Below are positions 61,384 to 64,000 of a stretch of DNA of 64,000 nt, one piece after another; position 1 is the stretch's first letter; each line of letters opens with the position of its first letter. The position numbers and the translations under genes are program-made. Source of the stretch: Qipengyuania polymorpha (GTDB lineage Bacteria; Pseudomonadota; Alphaproteobacteria; Sphingomonadales; Sphingomonadaceae); the NCBI RefSeq assembly GCF_019711435.1, contig NZ_JAIGNK010000001.1, positions 434,001-498,000 on the forward strand, written 5' to 3'. Below the pieces are notes generated by a model that made no database searches, was not told the DNA's origin, and worked only from the letters and a program-made list of their open reading frames with translations.

Positions 61384-63726
61384 ATGGAAATCTCGCCCGT
61401 ACTCCTGGTCATCGTCTGCGTGTTGTTCGCGCTGTGGACGGGCGGCGCGATGGTCCTCATGCTGAAAGCCAGCCGCGAGACGCAGGCGGCGCAGGCGCAC
61501 CGCAAGGTCGCCCGCCGCCTTTCGCGCATGGTCGAGGAAGGGCCCGCCATCCCGCTGCTGGTGCGCGTCGATGGCCGGATCGAGGCACCCGACCGCTTTG
61601 CGCGCTGGATCGGGCTCGACAAGGTCCCCGAATATCTTTCCGAACTCGCGGGGCGCGACGGTCTGGGGCTGTCGGAAGAACAGGTCGAGCGACTTTCTTC
61701 TCACGTCCGACGCACGCAGAAGAGCGCAAAGCCGTTCAGGATGGCGCTGCGCCCGCCCGGCTCGAAGAAATCGCTGGCCCTTCGCGGCGCACTGGCGGAC
61801 CCGGCTGTTTCGCCCAGCGGTGCGGCGCTGATCTGGGTCTTCGACTTTACCGAAACCGAAGACGAACTCGCCCGCCTCGGCGAAGAGGCAGCGCGTGCGA
61901 AGGACGATTTCGGCGCGCTGGTCGGGCTGATCGAGGCCGCGCCCATGCCGATGTGGTTTCGCGGCGCGGACATGCAGCTGCGGCTGGTCAACAAGGCCTA
62001 TGTCGAAGCGGTCGGGGCGCAGAGCGCTGACCAGGTGGTCGCCGAACAGATCGAGCTCGTCGAGACCGTCGGCGGGCGCAGCGCGCAACAGGTCGCGCAG
62101 CAGGCCTCCGACCGCCGCCAGCCCATCGAGCGCATCCTGTCCGCCACCATCAACAACGCCCGCCGCACTGTGCGCGTGACCGACCTGCCGCTGGTGGGAG
62201 AGGGCATCGCCGGATACGCGGTCGATATCGAGGAAATGGAGGAGCAGGCGCGCGAATTCCGGGCCTTCCGAGAAGCGCAGCGCTCGATGCTCGACCAGCT
62301 TTCCATCGGCGTGGCGCAGTTCGATTCCGGCCAGCGGATGACCTTCGCCAACCAGCCCTTCCACCGCGTGTTCGCGCTCCCTCCCGGCGTGGTGAGCGAG
62401 CGTATCCGTTTCGAGCAGATGCTGATGATTGCCCGCGAGAACGGCAAGATTCCCGAGGTCCGCGACTTCCCCGCATGGCGCAAGGAACTGGGCGAGTGGT
62501 TCCTGAGGGACGAGCCCGAAGAGCACCAGTGGCCGCTTCCTGACAGCACGCACTTGCGCCTCGTCTCGCAGCCGCTCCCCGATGGCGGCCTCGTGCTCAT
62601 CGCCGAGGACCGGACCGAACAGCTCGCCCTCTCGGCTACGCGCGACACGTTGCTGCGCACCCGCACGGCGACATTCGACAGCCTGTTCGAAGCGCTCGCG
62701 GTCTTCGCGCCCGACGGGCATCTCGAACTGTGGAACCGCGGCTTCCCGCTGGCCTGGGGGCTGGAGAGCGAGGTGCTCGATGGCCACCCGCAAGCGGAGA
62801 CCTTGCTCGAGGAAATCGCCAAGCAGTTGCAGGACCCGCGCGAGATCTCGCAAATCGGCCAGACCATCCGCGCCGCCACGCTGGACCGCAAGCCGCGCGA
62901 CGGGCGTATCGAACTCGCCGACGGGCGCACGCTGACCTATGCCGGCGTGCCGCTGCCCGACGGCAACGGACTGCTCACCGTACTCGACGTCACCGCCTCG
63001 CAGCAGGCCGAGCAGGCTCTGCGCGAACGCAATCGTGCGCTGGAAGAGGCGGACGCGGTGATGACCCGTTTCCTCGCCAACATGTCCTACGAATTCCGCA
63101 CCCCGCTGACATCCATTGGCGGCTTTGCCGAACTTCTCAGCCAGGGGATTGCGGGCGACCTTACGCCGCAGGCCAAGGAATATGTGCAGGCCATCACCAT
63201 GTCGGTCGGCAAGCTGACCGAGCAGGTCGAGAACGTGCTCGACCTCTCGCAGTCCGAGGCGGGGCTCATGCCGCTGCGCAAGACCAAGGTCGAACTGCTG
63301 CCCTTCATCGAGCAGATTGTCAGGAAGCGCGAGGAGGCCATTCTCGGGGCGGGCCTCACACTCGACCTCAAGGGCAATGCCAACAAGGTGGTCGAGGCCG
63401 ACCCGCAGCAATTGCAGCGCGCCATCGGGCAATTGCTCGACAACGCCGTCACCCACACTCCGCGCGGCGGGCGCATACTCATCGACATCGCCAAGCGGCG
63501 CGGGCTCAACCGCATCGCGATATCGGACAATGGCGAGGGCATGAGCCAGCATGAACTCGCCCGCGCGCTTGAGGGCATCCGCATGAGCAAGGACGGCAAG
63601 GGTATCGAGCGCCGCCACGGCCTCGGCATCCCGCTCGCCCGCCAGCTGGTGGAGGCGCATGGCGGCACGCTCGAATTCCAGACGCGCAAGAACGCCGGCA
63701 CCACGGCGACCATCACGCTGCCGTGA
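61384..63726 (+). CDS. divL: DivL-type PAS kinase with Tyr at the phospho-acceptor site
   Basis: 780 residues. N-terminal membrane helix (about 4-28), a long sensory region with PAS-like domains (about 60-540), a DHp domain, and an ATPase domain with N box QLLDNAVTHTPRGGRIL near 680, G1 DNGEGM near 718 and G2 GLGIPLARQLVEAHGG near 750. The dimerisation helix reads FLANMSYEFRTPLTS, so Tyr569 replaces the usual His. This replacement, the length and the neighbouring tsaE match Caulobacter DivL, a regulator of the CckA-ChpT-CtrA cell-cycle pathway. Confidence 0.9.
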   Translation: MEISPVLLVIVCVLFALWTGGAMVLMLKASRETQAAQAHRKVARRLSRMVEEGPAIPLLVRVDGRIEAPDRFARWIGLDKVPEYLSELAGRDGLGLSEEQVERLSSHVRRTQKSAKPFRMALRPPGSKKSLALRGALADPAVSPSGAALIWVFDFTETEDELARLGEEAARAKDDFGALVGLIEAAPMPMWFRGADMQLRLVNKAYVEAVGAQSADQVVAEQIELVETVGGRSAQQVAQQASDRRQPIERILSATINNARRTVRVTDLPLVGEGIAGYAVDIEEMEEQAREFRAFREAQRSMLDQLSIGVAQFDSGQRMTFANQPFHRVFALPPGVVSERIRFEQMLMIARENGKIPEVRDFPAWRKELGEWFLRDEPEEHQWPLPDSTHLRLVSQPLPDGGLVLIAEDRTEQLALSATRDTLLRTRTATFDSLFEALAVFAPDGHLELWNRGFPLAWGLESEVLDGHPQAETLLEEIAKQLQDPREISQIGQTIRAATLDRKPRDGRIELADGRTLTYAGVPLPDGNGLLTVLDVTASQQAEQALRERNRALEEADAVMTRFLANMSYEFRTPLTSIGGFAELLSQGIAGDLTPQAKEYVQAITMSVGKLTEQVENVLDLSQSEAGLMPLRKTKVELLPFIEQIVRKREEAILGAGLTLDLKGNANKVVEADPQQLQRAIGQLLDNAVTHTPRGGRILIDIAKRRGLNRIAISDNGEGMSQHELARALEGIRMSKDGKGIERRHGLGIPLARQLVEAHGGTLEFQTRKNAGTTATITLP

Positions 63727-64000
63727 CCGAAGAGCTGCCCGACCTCGCGGCCATGGAGGCTTTCGGCAAGCGCATTGCAGAGCGGCTGGAGCCGGGCGAT
63801 GTGGTGGCGCTGACTGGCGGGCTTGGTGCGGGCAAGACCACGCTCTCGCGCGCCATCATCGCCGCGCTGGGACACGAGGGCGAGGTGCCGTCGCCGACCT
63901 TCACCATCGTGGAAATGTACGAGCATTTGCGCGTGCCGCTGGTCCATGCCGATTTCTACCGGCTGGAGCATCCGTCCGAGGCAGATGAAATCGGCCTCGA
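63723..64000 (+). CDS. tsaE: tRNA threonylcarbamoyladenosine biosynthesis ATPase TsaE, 3' end missing
   Basis: 92 codons from a GTG that overlaps the divL stop (GTGA); it runs off the right edge. P-loop TGGLGAGKTTLSRAII near 35-50 and the YjeE/TsaE pattern GEVPSPTFTIVEMYEHLRVPLVHADFYRLEHPSEADEIGL near 58-92. It powers formation of t6A37 in tRNA with TsaB/TsaD. Confidence 0.95.
   Translation, partial: MTEELPDLAAMEAFGKRIAERLEPGDVVALTGGLGAGKTTLSRAIIAALGHEGEVPSPTFTIVEMYEHLRVPLVHADFYRLEHPSEADEIGL

Noticed and set aside
61336..63660. 774-codon minus-strand frame over divL
   Set aside because: Antisense to a kinase with all motifs; no independent support.

Overview
The window looks like chromosome of an alphaproteobacterium of the order Sphingomonadales, most likely an Erythrobacteraceae member (Erythrobacter/Qipengyuania type). 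Reasons: high GC, frequent TTG/GTG starts, a DivL-type cell-cycle kinase with Tyr in place of the phospho-acceptor His, Flp pilins, and a propionyl-CoA route with biotin synthase alongside. The genus is inference; no 16S gene is present.

Bases 1 to about 14,400 form an accessory metal-resistance island. Its core is a cnrYXH-type module (6026-7333: membrane anti-sigma candidate, CnrX-like periplasmic sensor, ECF sigma factor), followed by a copper operon (copA multicopper oxidase, copB, a His/Met-rich NTF2-like protein and a PepSY membrane protein). Around it lie DUF411, DUF5676-like, methyltransferase, DUF305, glutaredoxin-MauE fusion, K+ channel, APC permease and DUF2231 genes. A promoter motif I read by eye, TTGAGGG-N16-CGTA, occurs five times, each time upstream of an island transcription unit on the right strand, including a back-to-back pair at 5933-5995. 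This looks like the regulon of the local sigma factor. The island fades out in a gene-poor stretch at 14,390-14,700 that holds twin GGGGGTAT repeats.

From about 14,700 to 29,250 are housekeeping and stress genes: WecB/TagA/CpsF glycosyltransferase, thiolase-like protein, tRNA-Gln, ArgE-like M20 peptidase, YghU-type disulfide oxidoreductase, topoisomerase IB, NAD+ synthase with an in-frame helix-turn-helix extension, an MFS carrier, a LysR regulator divergent from pirin-azoR-doxX, and ilvE. A 650-base gap (29,244-29,897) contains a cluster of palindromes and a tiny ORF with a perfect Shine-Dalgarno sequence and its own terminator.

From 30,500 to 42,700 the genes for propionyl-CoA to succinyl-CoA conversion are collected (pccB, methylmalonyl-CoA epimerase, methylmalonyl-CoA mutase, biotin-dependent carboxylase alpha subunit) together with bioB, which supplies the cofactor. 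The carboxylase alpha gene has a structured leader that can hide its ribosome-binding site. Next come a CPBP protease, a cyclase-family protein, aroB/aroK on the minus strand, a large exported protein, a XerD-type recombinase, accA, an M48 metalloprotease lipoprotein, two Flp pilins and a MutT protein.

At 53,046 a tRNA-Arg(ACG) is followed by two diverged repeat units that each carry a copy of the last 19 bases of the tRNA, resembling the rtT repeats of E. coli tyrT. The rest holds zinicin-like metallopeptidase, hemerythrin, phospholipase D-like, folE, a small patch of unknown genes, a peroxiredoxin, ahcY, divL and the start of tsaE, which runs off the right edge.
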